Shown: positions 1 to 6,451, numbered from the stretch's first letter. The stretch: DNA of 6,451 nt from Chitinophagaceae bacterium (GCA_025963615.1 JAOQAL010000230.1:1-6451), one strand, 5' to 3'. Notes: generated by a model not told the origin, from the sequence alone. Program-made: numbers and translations.

Positions 1-151
1 TTTCCCTCCTAAACCGGCTCACGACGATCAAGTCAATATTTCTTCGTTGAAGCGCTTCAGACCAACCGGTTATGGTATACTGGTGCTGTAAAAGCTCTTC
101 TTCTGTGGTCAGCGTTTCGTTATAAAAGAAAGATACAAGCACTATTTTCAT
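1..151 (-). CDS. Glycosyltransferase, N-terminal fragment (runs off left edge)
   Basis: Only the first 50 codons are present, from ATG at 151 reading leftward. The fragment begins MKIVLVSFFYNE, continues with a helix-like stretch containing TGWSEALQRR, and then a second strand, IDLIVVSRF. This strand-helix-strand pattern is the first Rossmann unit of GT-B glycosyltransferases, and the 'TGW.EAL' helix followed by a hydrophobic strand is common at the N-terminus of GT4-type enzymes. The catalytic half lies outside the window, so donor and acceptor cannot be inferred. The start is well supported: its ATG overlaps the TGA stop of the preceding glycosyltransferase gene (ATGA at 151-148), which implies co-transcription and translational coupling. 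It probably adds one sugar to the lipid-linked repeat unit in the cytoplasm. The family call rests on only 50 residues. Confidence 0.75.
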   Translation of the reverse strand, partial: MKIVLVSFFYNETLTTEEELLQHQYTITGWSEALQRRNIDLIVVSRFRRE

Positions 152-1290
152 TGAAATCGATTTATCCCGGGGTTATCTGCTACGGCATTGAACTCTTCAG
201 GATGGCTTAATTCATCGCAAATTCCTGATTCATTTTGAAATAGTTTCATCACCGCTTTGGCGCTATCATCCATTGAATACAGCAATACAGGTTCATGTTC
301 CATAGACGGATTCTGCAGGATCTCAATTGTTTTTGCTGTCATTTCTGCCACATTGTTCACGACATGCCAATGCGGTACCGGATGATCGAGCGGGTAACGG
401 AACCTGACCACTTGTGCACCGGCATATAAGGCTTCAAGACAAACGGTACTGAATCCTTCATAGTCTGAGGTATGAAGAAATACTTTTGTAAGCTGCATCA
501 ATTGTAAGACTTCCTCATGGGTCTTGGCTCCCAGCAGTTGGAAATTATTTTCAATCCCGAATTTTTTTATTAACGCTTCTACTTTTTCGTGTTCCCGGCC
601 GATCCCGCAATGAATAGCCCTGATGCCAGGAAACGACCTTTGCAGAGATGCTACAATGCCGGTAAAAACATCATATTGTTTTAAAGGTTCAAAGGAGCCT
701 GCTCCGAAAATATCAATAGTCCTTTCTTTTGATTGTGCGGCAGGGAATGTGTCCGGGTCAATGGCGTTAGGAATAATATGCGAAGGCTTTATGCCGTGGT
801 TTTTTTTAAATTCATTGGCAAGAGAAAAAGACATAGCCACCAGTTCATGCTCCCGGGGCCGGATAAATCGTATCCAGTTATTTGTTTTCCGGGCGTCCTG
901 CCCGCATATCCAGCTATAATGTTTAATTGAATATCTTTTGCCAAAATATTTACCTATAAATGCACATTCACCGCACCAGAAACTGAATAGTCCGGCAATA
1001 GTTCGCTGGCGACGGATACTGTTTAATGTTTGCCAAACGTTTCGCCAGAGAACGATACGCCGCAATTTACGTTTGTGCGTTCCATCAAAAGAGATTACCT
1101 GAACCTTGTGCCAGTTATATGTTGACTCATGATATGGATATAAAATAGAAAGTACGATAATATGCCAGTGAGGGTAATTCTTTTTTAACGCTTTTACCAT
1201 CAATTGCTGGGAAGGAACCCAATAGGTAGCTGACTCATTTTCAGGAAATGCGGGAGTGAGGATAACCAGTGTTTTATCATTATACTTCAT
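148..1290 (-). CDS. GT4-type glycosyltransferase (GT-B fold)
   Basis: This is a 380-residue cytoplasmic glycosyltransferase with no signal peptide or clear membrane helix. The N-terminal Rossmann half begins with a hydrophobic strand (TLVILTPAFP, residues 7-16). The linker to the C-terminal half is marked by HIIPNAIDPDTF (171-182), the typical 'PNGVD' position. The C-terminal donor-binding half has FGAGSFEPLKQYD (195-207), where K204 is at the usual phosphate-contact position. It also has QLLGAKTHEEVLQLM (251-265) and the GT4 E-x7-E motif as E278 and E286 in DYEGFSTVCLEALYAG. These features indicate a retaining enzyme using a nucleotide-sugar donor; the specific sugar cannot be read from the sequence. 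About 30 residues after 350 extend past the expected end of the fold and are acidic. The gene overlaps the ABC exporter stop by 4 bp upstream and the next glycosyltransferase start by 4 bp downstream, so it is part of a tight operon. Confidence 0.9.
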   Translation of the reverse strand: MKYNDKTLVILTPAFPENESATYWVPSQQLMVKALKKNYPHWHIIVLSILYPYHESTYNWHKVQVISFDGTHKRKLRRIVLWRNVWQTLNSIRRQRTIAGLFSFWCGECAFIGKYFGKRYSIKHYSWICGQDARKTNNWIRFIRPREHELVAMSFSLANEFKKNHGIKPSHIIPNAIDPDTFPAAQSKERTIDIFGAGSFEPLKQYDVFTGIVASLQRSFPGIRAIHCGIGREHEKVEALIKKFGIENNFQLLGAKTHEEVLQLMQLTKVFLHTSDYEGFSTVCLEALYAGAQVVRFRYPLDHPVPHWHVVNNVAEMTAKTIEILQNPSMEHEPVLLYSMDDSAKAVMKLFQNESGICDELSHPEEFNAVADNPGINRFQ

Positions 1291-2948
1291 AACGATATTA
1301 TTTTATTGCAGGAAGCCAGGCTCTTCTTATTATGCGTAACCAATATAACCATCTTCCCGCTTTGCGACAATTGTTTGAAGGTCTGTAACAGATCGTATTC
1401 CGATTCTTCATCCAATTCACTAAATGGTTCGTCCAGGATAAACAGTTCAGCATTCTTATATAACGCTCTTGCAATCGCTATCCGTTGCCGTTGACCGCCA
1501 CTGATGTTTTTTCCATTTTCTGTAATTATTTTATTAAGCCCTTCCGGCCATAGTCCGGTAAGCTTACTGATTCCGGAAGCTTCCAACGCAAACTGTAACT
1601 TATCCATGTCATGATTGTCTTCTTCCAGCGTAATGTTATGGAGAATTGTATCATGAATAAAAAAAGATTGCTGCCGCACGTACGAGATAAAGGGCCAACA
1701 ATGCTGGATCACCTGTTTACCAGCCGGTATGGAGTTAATGAGAATTTTCCCTTTCGTTGGAGACAAGAATCCAAGTAATAGGTTCAGTAGGGTGGTTTTC
1801 CCTTTACCTGATTCGCCCGTAATGCCGGTAAAGTCTCCTTTTTCGACAGAAAAGGAAAAATTATTCAGTACAGGTTGTTGATCATAATTGAAACCTATAT
1901 CTTTTAAATGTATGGAGTCAAGATTGGGAACAGAAAAAATCTCTTTTTTTCTTTTTAAATTTTGATCAGTTTGTACCAGGTCGGCAACGGAAAACTCATA
2001 AGCGCTTATTTGCCCGCTTAGATTAATGATTTTAACAATGCCGGGGATGATCTTATAAGCCGCGCCAACAAACGCACCAATGGTTAGCAGGTAATCCGTA
2101 TTATGGCTTCCAGACCATTTAGCGATTGCAATCAGGATAAATAAACCCAATACCGCAAATATCTCAATGATCCGTGGTGGCATATTCTGGATGCTGATTG
2201 ACTCAAAAAGCGAAACACTGAATTTTTTTCTCGAGCCTGCAAAGCGATGCAGAAAAAAATCATTGCGGCCATAAACATTACTTTCAACCCAACCTTTTAA
2301 TGCATCCAGCAGGTGCTGGATTGACTTTTCATTACCGGTCTTTATCTGGTTTCTTACACCATTAAGACTGGTTTTTATAAAATAGAATATAACGATCACC
2401 GGAGGCAGGAGTATGACCAGTAGTAACAGGAACAGGTTGGCGTTGAATAAAATGATTGCAATGATGGTCAACAGAATAAGGATTGATTGATTAATAATCT
2501 GCGGAATACCGGAAAGAATATATTGGCAGAACTCAAAAGGCTGAAAACCGATCCTGCGGATCTGAATAGAAGAATCTGTATTGACAAACTCATCAAACCC
2601 CGAATGCTGGTAGTTCGATAAATTAATGCGGGATATCCGAACTGCTACTTTCCCGATAAATTGATACCAGGCCCTTGAAATAAACCAGGCCGTTATATTT
2701 TTTAAGCCAAACAGCAGGAGGAACAGGGCAATAAACCAGACGGAATTCCTGTCAGCCAGCCAGGCGGGCAAGAAGGAGAGGTCGTGGCTATTGACTGGTT
2801 GAATATAAAACTGAATGATCCATAATAAGAGGGCCAGTGATACAATATCAGCCATACTGATGAGAATATCGGGCAGGGTTAGGAGGACAAAACGCTTTTT
2901 CTCTGTTTTGTCAAGAACGGCCCAGGTATTTTTTAAAATATTATTCAC
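1287..2948 (-). CDS. ABC exporter (fused membrane and ATPase domains), lipid-linked oligosaccharide flippase-like
   Basis: This 553-residue half-transporter has about six membrane helices (roughly 21-49, 70-90, 152-168, 171-192, 260-277, 285-307), then an ATPase domain from about 345. The ATPase motifs are complete: A-loop aromatic Y355, Walker A GESGKGKT (378-385), Q-loop Q426 in YVRQQ, signature ISGGQ (482-486), Walker B LFILDE (502-507) with catalytic E507, D-loop SELD (510-513) and H539 in VTHN. Architecture and length resemble PglK/MsbA-type exporters. Beside glycosyltransferase and Wzy/Wzz-like genes, flipping a lipid-linked glycan across the inner membrane is the likely role. Export of another lipid cannot be excluded. 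The start is GTG at 2948, 17 bp after the upstream stop. No upstream ATG or GTG lies in frame before a stop, and residues 10-45 look like a normal N-terminus for this family. The protein stops only 14 residues after the H-loop histidine. Confidence 0.88.
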   Translation of the reverse strand: MNNILKNTWAVLDKTEKKRFVLLTLPDILISMADIVSLALLLWIIQFYIQPVNSHDLSFLPAWLADRNSVWFIALFLLLFGLKNITAWFISRAWYQFIGKVAVRISRINLSNYQHSGFDEFVNTDSSIQIRRIGFQPFEFCQYILSGIPQIINQSILILLTIIAIILFNANLFLLLLVILLPPVIVIFYFIKTSLNGVRNQIKTGNEKSIQHLLDALKGWVESNVYGRNDFFLHRFAGSRKKFSVSLFESISIQNMPPRIIEIFAVLGLFILIAIAKWSGSHNTDYLLTIGAFVGAAYKIIPGIVKIINLSGQISAYEFSVADLVQTDQNLKRKKEIFSVPNLDSIHLKDIGFNYDQQPVLNNFSFSVEKGDFTGITGESGKGKTTLLNLLLGFLSPTKGKILINSIPAGKQVIQHCWPFISYVRQQSFFIHDTILHNITLEEDNHDMDKLQFALEASGISKLTGLWPEGLNKIITENGKNISGGQRQRIAIARALYKNAELFILDEPFSELDEESEYDLLQTFKQLSQSGKMVILVTHNKKSLASCNKIISL

Positions 2949-2965
2949 TTTTTGTAAGGCTGTTT

Positions 2966-4270
2966 TCAGCTTTTTAAATTTATAATTGGCTTCTCACGAT
3001 AATCCTGGGTTATGAATAATGGGAAGAAGCAAAATATTACAATGCCATATTGTTCCTGGAAAAGGGATTCAATAAAGGCGTAAACAAGCAGAAGAAGGAT
3101 CGTAAGACTGACGAATCTTTTTTTGCTTTGCCATGCTATTTTCAATAATGAAAAACAGATCAGGATGAAAATGAGCAATCCCGGAATACCATTTTGCAGC
3201 AATGATTCCAGGAACTGGCTATGGGTATTATATTCCAGGTAACCATGACCAACCCTTCCCGGTGCGCCCGTGTACATTTTTTTTGAAAGGTATTTCTGAT
3301 TCAATAGGGTTTGTGCATCGCCGGCACTAACTCCTGTCCACCAGCCATGATTTTCATTCAGGATTTCCGGGACAAATTTCCATTCAAGCAGTCTGAACTG
3401 TACGCCATTAAAATAAACTGACGGAGAAAACCGATCCCGCTGTACGAGGTTGATGTTTCCGTGTACGATATCACGAAACCTGTCGCTGACCGGGTTCCGC
3501 TCTAACAAGGCATAGACGCTCAAAGAAGTTATCAATAGGATTGCCCCATAGGCAAGGAACCGTACTGGTTTATTTCTTTTAGCCCGGATAATTAAAAAAT
3601 AAATAAGATAAACCAGGTAAACACTTATGACGAGTTTGGAGGCGAGCAACAATAAGACGAATGAAAAGAAGACTACCAGGGAAACAATAATAAGTTTATT
3701 GAAAACAGTATTGCCCGAAATAAGATTTTCCAATAAAAAAACCAGCGCGACAAAAACCAGTATGGAAAAATACACAGCATGGTATCTGAAAGGACTGACT
3801 AACGCATGATAGAAAAAAGAAGGTATTGAATGCGTTTGCAGATATTCATTTAATGCCATGCAAAGAAGGAAAAAGGACGCCGCAAAAAGAAGGACACAAT
3901 AATAAAACAAAAGCCGTTGAATGGATTCCCAGTTCATATACCCCGAACAAATAATAGCAAGCGGTAGAAATACAAGCCCGCTTTTTAACCTGATATCATT
4001 CCACGCATCTGGCATATGATGGGTGTAGAACAATGAAATGATTTGCAGTAAAAAGTATAAAATGCATCCTGCGGCGAATTGAGTTCCCGGATCCCGGCTA
4101 AACAGAGATTTAAGTGAAGGTTTATGTTGAATAATGCCGGCGGCTAAAATGAGCCCGGTACAAATACTGGTGACAGCCCGGAAGGCACAGATAAGACTGA
4201 TAAAAAAGATAAGGTAAAGAATTTCTGTAAATGACAGCCTGGCTTTGATCTTTTTTAAAGCATGGTTCAT
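2966..4270 (-). CDS. O-antigen polymerase/ligase family membrane protein (Wzy/WaaL-like)
   Basis: This 434-residue integral membrane protein has roughly 10-12 hydrophobic segments and a large extracytoplasmic loop at about 257-358, followed by three more helices. The loop carries the hallmarks of the Wzy_C superfamily: FRLLEWK with R293, WTGVSAGD (311-318) at the usual 'G-x-G-x-G-D' place, and YNTHSQFLE with H350, followed by the G361/G364 pair of NGIPGLL. In WaaL, the conserved arginine and this loop histidine are needed for glycan transfer from undecaprenyl pyrophosphate. An earlier FRYHAVYFS (161-169) also fits the family. Sequence alone does not separate a polymerase (Wzy), a lipid A-core ligase (WaaL) or a protein O-oligosaccharyltransferase. 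The adjacent Wzz-like gene favours polymerase. The ATG at 4270 follows a 44-bp AT-rich gap after the Wzz-like stop, and 17 bp separate its own stop from the ABC exporter start. Confidence 0.85.
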   Translation of the reverse strand: MNHALKKIKARLSFTEILYLIFFISLICAFRAVTSICTGLILAAGIIQHKPSLKSLFSRDPGTQFAAGCILYFLLQIISLFYTHHMPDAWNDIRLKSGLVFLPLAIICSGYMNWESIQRLLFYYCVLLFAASFFLLCMALNEYLQTHSIPSFFYHALVSPFRYHAVYFSILVFVALVFLLENLISGNTVFNKLIIVSLVVFFSFVLLLLASKLVISVYLVYLIYFLIIRAKRNKPVRFLAYGAILLITSLSVYALLERNPVSDRFRDIVHGNINLVQRDRFSPSVYFNGVQFRLLEWKFVPEILNENHGWWTGVSAGDAQTLLNQKYLSKKMYTGAPGRVGHGYLEYNTHSQFLESLLQNGIPGLLIFILICFSLLKIAWQSKKRFVSLTILLLLVYAFIESLFQEQYGIVIFCFFPLFITQDYREKPIINLKS

Positions 4271-4314
4271 TTACAGTTTGTTTTTTATGAGTGCATCAAT
4301 AAATATTGTATATT

Positions 4315-5169
4315 TTATTTTTTCCCTGCGCGTATTTTCAGTTTTTCATTTATTGAACTTATCAAGGCATACAGGTAGGCAAGTGAGAGAAACGAAACCA
4401 GTCCCAGGAAAAGCCATACGAATAATTTAGGGCCCACCGGCTGTTTGAATTTACTGAATCCTTGCAATACCTGGACGGCATTGGCAAACTGGAGATCCTG
4501 CTTGAAGTTTATCAGCTTTTCATTCATTTCAATTAATTGTTTGCTTAAGCCGGTGATATCAATAATTGATAAGGAAGAAAGCTTTTCATTGCCACTCAGA
4601 ATGTCTTCCAGTCTTTTTTTTGTGAAATCAAACTTTTGTATTTCCTGGGCCGTTTTAATAATCAACTCCCTGAGATTTGCCCGCCTCAGTTCGATTCTTG
4701 GTTTTGCATAGTCATTATTTTCCAATCCGTAAACAATCGCCGCCTGAAGCGCATCGAGCAGGGAAATATCCGTCACATTTACCTCGATCAAAAAGCCATT
4801 CGGGTTGGTGGGTGTAAATACTTTTTGAATTTCATCTCCTTTTATTTCCTTTAACGTGTGTAATACATTTTCGGGGCAATTAAAAATTTTCGCCAAGGCA
4901 GTATATTCATGTTTGCTTAACAGTTCATTCCAGTTGTCAATGATCTGTATTTCTTCCTGGTTGGTCAGGAGAAATGAGTGGGCTATCAAACGGGATTTAT
5001 AAATTTTAGGCAGGGAACGATAAATGGAAAATCCTGAGGCCAGTCCTGCGATGAGGCCAATAAGAAACACCCATTTATATTTCCTGAAGAATAGTATCGC
5101 TCTTTCTACCAGTATAAGAAGGTCAATATCCTCCGTTGGGGCATTTTGATTTTTTATTTCTTCATTCAT
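4315..5169 (-). CDS. Wzz-like chain-length determinant protein (no kinase domain)
   Basis: This 284-residue inner-membrane protein has the polysaccharide co-polymerase layout. A short cytoplasmic N-terminus contains EDIDLLILVERAILFFRKYKW (split by TM1 onset near 33), with TM1 at about 33-50. A periplasmic domain spans about 51-248. TM2 is at about 249-270, followed by a short basic tail ending AGKK. YRSLPKIYKSRLI just after TM1 matches the usual 'P..Y.A' segment of Wzz proteins. FKQPVGPKLF (241-250), with P244 and P247, occupies the proline-rich position before TM2. Residues 155-235 are charged and helical, as expected for the long periplasmic helices. It lacks the C-terminal tyrosine-kinase domain of Wzc-type proteins. 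Such proteins set polymer length together with Wzy, and the next gene downstream is Wzy/WaaL-like. ATG at 5169 is the only plausible start. This is the first gene of the minus-strand unit, divergent from the flippase gene. Confidence 0.87.
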   Translation of the reverse strand: MNEEIKNQNAPTEDIDLLILVERAILFFRKYKWVFLIGLIAGLASGFSIYRSLPKIYKSRLIAHSFLLTNQEEIQIIDNWNELLSKHEYTALAKIFNCPENVLHTLKEIKGDEIQKVFTPTNPNGFLIEVNVTDISLLDALQAAIVYGLENNDYAKPRIELRRANLRELIIKTAQEIQKFDFTKKRLEDILSGNEKLSSLSIIDITGLSKQLIEMNEKLINFKQDLQFANAVQVLQGFSKFKQPVGPKLFVWLFLGLVSFLSLAYLYALISSINEKLKIRAGKK

Positions 5170-5348
5170 AGTTTGTTCGCGGCAGAAAAAATGATAATTA
5201 ACTTATCCGTTTGCGTAAGGGCATACGAATCCCTTAAAGGGTAGTCTCTTTTCTTAACGGTTACTATTTAGCAGCGGTTGCCTGTAATTCAGTAAAAAGA
5301 ATATTATATTTTGTTTTTCTTTTCCCGGTGTTATTACCTTCGTTATCT
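5170..5348. promoter_or_regulatory. Divergent intergenic region driving both transcription units
   Basis: This 179-bp gap is the only space in the window that can hold promoters for both the minus-strand Wzz-like operon and the plus-strand flippase unit. It contains small symmetric elements: CCCTTAAAGGG at 5231-5241, a further AAGGG at 5217-5221, and TAACGGTTA at 5255-5263. No open frame in it looks like a gene. No strong terminator (GC stem plus T-run) is present, as expected between divergent genes. On the minus strand I could not identify a clear Bacteroidota-type TAnnTTTG promoter upstream of the Wzz-like gene. That a promoter lies here is inferred from gene orientation. Confidence 0.6.
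5278..5312 (+). promoter_or_regulatory. Possible Bacteroidota-type promoter for the flippase gene
   Basis: TATATTTT at 5305-5312 matches the Bacteroidota -7 consensus TAnnTTTG at all but the last base, and a TTG lies at 5278-5280. The 24-bp gap between the two elements is somewhat longer than the usual spacing of about 19-23. The element ends 36 bp before the ATG, a reasonable leader length. This is a weak match in an AT-rich region, and no transcript evidence is available. Confidence 0.3.
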
Positions 5349-6451
5349 ATGCCTCATGGGGAAAAAAATAAATTACTTTATAACTTTTTCTCGCTGGGTA
5401 TCGTGCAGGCGGTCACTTCTCTTTTGCAACTGATCGTCATACCTTATGTTATATCCAAAATTGGGGTGGAGGGTTTTGGTGTAGTTGCCGTAGCACAGGT
5501 TGTCATGTTTTATCTTTCTGCATTTACCGAATATGGCTTTAGCCAGACAGCTACGAGGGATATTTCTATTCATCGTGATGACCCGATGATGATTTCGGGA
5601 ATATTTTTCCGGGTTATTTTATCAAAGCTTATTCTTTGCATTTTTTCTTTTATCATTTTAATTGTTTTAACCGGGCTGGTCCCTGTTTTCCGCCTGCATC
5701 TACTCCTTTACCTGGTCGGTTTTGTATTTGTTTCCGGGCAGACCGTATTGATCAATTGGTTCTTTCAGGGTATGGAAAAAATGCAACTGATGGCTTTCAT
5801 CTCATTGATCGCACGCTTGATATTCGTAATACTTGTTTTCCTTTTTATTAAATCCAGGAAAGACGATGTTCTCTATCTTTTTTTCCTTGGGCTGGGAAAT
5901 TTTGTGATGGGATTGATAAGTATTTTCCTGGTTTTCTGGAAATACAATCTCCAGTTTATAATGCCTGGCCGGCGGGAAATCCTTAACGAATTCCGGAAAG
6001 GCTGGCAGATTATGGCTAGCAACCTGTCCAATAATATTTGCCAGTACGCAAATATTTTTATTTTACGTTTCTTCACGAATGACCTGCTGACCGGGTATTA
6101 TAGTATTGCGGAGCGGATATTTCTTACCCTCAGGCAAATGCTGGGTGTGTTTTCACAAACGGTATATCCCTCCATTTGCCGGTTGATGGAAACCGGCAAG
6201 GATAATATCATTTCTTATTTCCGGAAAGTATATGTTCCTTTTTTTATTGCAATTTTCTGCGGCTGTATCCTGTTATTTATTTTAGCACCGTGGGTACTTT
6301 ATTTTTTCATTGGTCATGAAAGTGCGGATACGGTGACACTGCTTCGTGTATTTGCCGCTGTGCTTGTTATTGCATGTCTTAACATTCCCGCCACGCTTGT
6401 ATTGCTGGCGATGGACCGGCGGCAAAGTTATTTTAAGGTGTATACTATCGC
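5349..6451 (+). CDS. Wzx-type oligosaccharide flippase (partial, runs off right edge)
   Basis: An uninterrupted frame from ATG at 5349 gives 367 residues to the edge without a stop, so the C-terminus is missing (complete family members are usually about 400-480 residues). The product is very hydrophobic, with about ten membrane segments visible. It carries family-typical stretches: VIPYVISKIGVEGFG (30-44), EYGFSQTATRDIS (61-73), NWFFQGMEKM (136-145), YYSIAERI (260-267) and FSQTVYPSI (278-286). These mark the RfbX/PST (COG2244-like) flippases of the MATE/MVF superfamily, which turn undecaprenyl-linked repeat units across the inner membrane. The ATG at 5349 gives MPHGEKNKLLYNFF, a short charged leader before TM1. 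An in-frame GTG at 5328 is possible but would add unconserved residues. A second ATG at 5356 is out of frame. The gene diverges from the Wzz-like gene and probably leads a second operon of the same locus. Confidence 0.9.
   Translation, partial: MPHGEKNKLLYNFFSLGIVQAVTSLLQLIVIPYVISKIGVEGFGVVAVAQVVMFYLSAFTEYGFSQTATRDISIHRDDPMMISGIFFRVILSKLILCIFSFIILIVLTGLVPVFRLHLLLYLVGFVFVSGQTVLINWFFQGMEKMQLMAFISLIARLIFVILVFLFIKSRKDDVLYLFFLGLGNFVMGLISIFLVFWKYNLQFIMPGRREILNEFRKGWQIMASNLSNNICQYANIFILRFFTNDLLTGYYSIAERIFLTLRQMLGVFSQTVYPSICRLMETGKDNIISYFRKVYVPFFIAIFCGCILLFILAPWVLYFFIGHESADTVTLLRVFAAVLVIACLNIPATLVLLAMDRRQSYFKVYTI

Noticed and set aside
623..930. Plus-strand open frames of 98 and 65 codons inside the glycosyltransferase gene
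   Set aside because: They lie antisense to a well-supported GT4 gene, have cysteine- and arginine-rich low-plausibility proteins, and show no recognisable domain.
4306..4318. Short inverted repeat AATAT-TGT-ATATT between the Wzz-like and Wzy-like genes
   Set aside because: It has 5-bp all-AT arms in a very AT-rich spacer, which is expected by chance and too weak for a hairpin or operator call.
4271..4330. T-rich stretch after the Wzz-like gene as a possible terminator
   Set aside because: There is no GC-rich stem. On the coding strand it reads as A-rich sequence, part of which encodes the terminal lysines of the Wzz-like protein. Read-through into the Wzy-like gene is more likely.
4245..4854. 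Plus-strand open frames of 61, 88 and 72 codons across the Wzz-like gene
   Set aside because: They are antisense to a gene with clear Wzz layout and overlap one another. No family features or leader sequence support them.
5373..6076. Minus-strand open frames (5573-5373 and 6076-5873) and a plus-strand frame at 5636-5851 inside the flippase region
   Set aside because: The 367-codon flippase frame covers all of them and carries recognisable family motifs. The others are out-of-frame shadows.
1..6451. Mobile elements, CRISPR arrays, tRNA/rRNA genes or toxin-antitoxin pairs
   Set aside because: I scanned by eye on both strands and saw no transposase, terminal repeats, regularly spaced repeats or RNA-gene sequence. 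All long frames are explained by polysaccharide genes.

Overview
This window is part of a polysaccharide (O-antigen, capsule or exopolysaccharide type) assembly locus. The likely host is a member of the Bacteroidota, possibly of the Chitinophaga/Sphingobacterium type. That placement is an inference. It rests on moderately AT-rich DNA, start codons with A-rich leaders and no Shine-Dalgarno sequence, one GTG start, and the general look of the proteins. No marker gene fixes the taxon.

Layout: two divergent transcription units face away from a 179-bp intergenic region (5170-5348). The minus-strand unit reads leftward in this order: a Wzz-like chain-length determinant (5169-4315), a multi-spanning O-antigen polymerase/ligase-family protein (4270-2966), an ABC exporter resembling lipid-linked-oligosaccharide flippases (2948-1287, GTG start), a complete GT4-type glycosyltransferase (1290-148), and the first 50 codons of a second glycosyltransferase (151 to beyond base 1). 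The last three genes are joined by 4-bp ATGA stop/start overlaps, so they are probably one translationally coupled operon. The plus-strand unit starts at 5349 with a Wzx-type oligosaccharide flippase (MATE/PST superfamily), which runs off the right edge after 367 codons.

Working model (inference from families): cytoplasmic glycosyltransferases build a repeat unit on a lipid carrier. The unit is turned across the inner membrane by Wzx and/or the ABC exporter, then polymerised or ligated by the Wzy/WaaL-family protein. The Wzz-like protein sets chain length. The Wzz-like protein has no fused tyrosine kinase, and no Wza or kinase gene is visible here, which fits an O-antigen-like pathway slightly better than a group 1 capsule.

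No RNA genes, CRISPR arrays, insertion sequences or attachment sites were seen. I found no convincing new system. The most notable points are two different flippase types in one locus, an overlapping pair of out-of-frame start codons around a homopolymer at the Wzx start, and nested inverted/direct repeats in the divergent promoter region.
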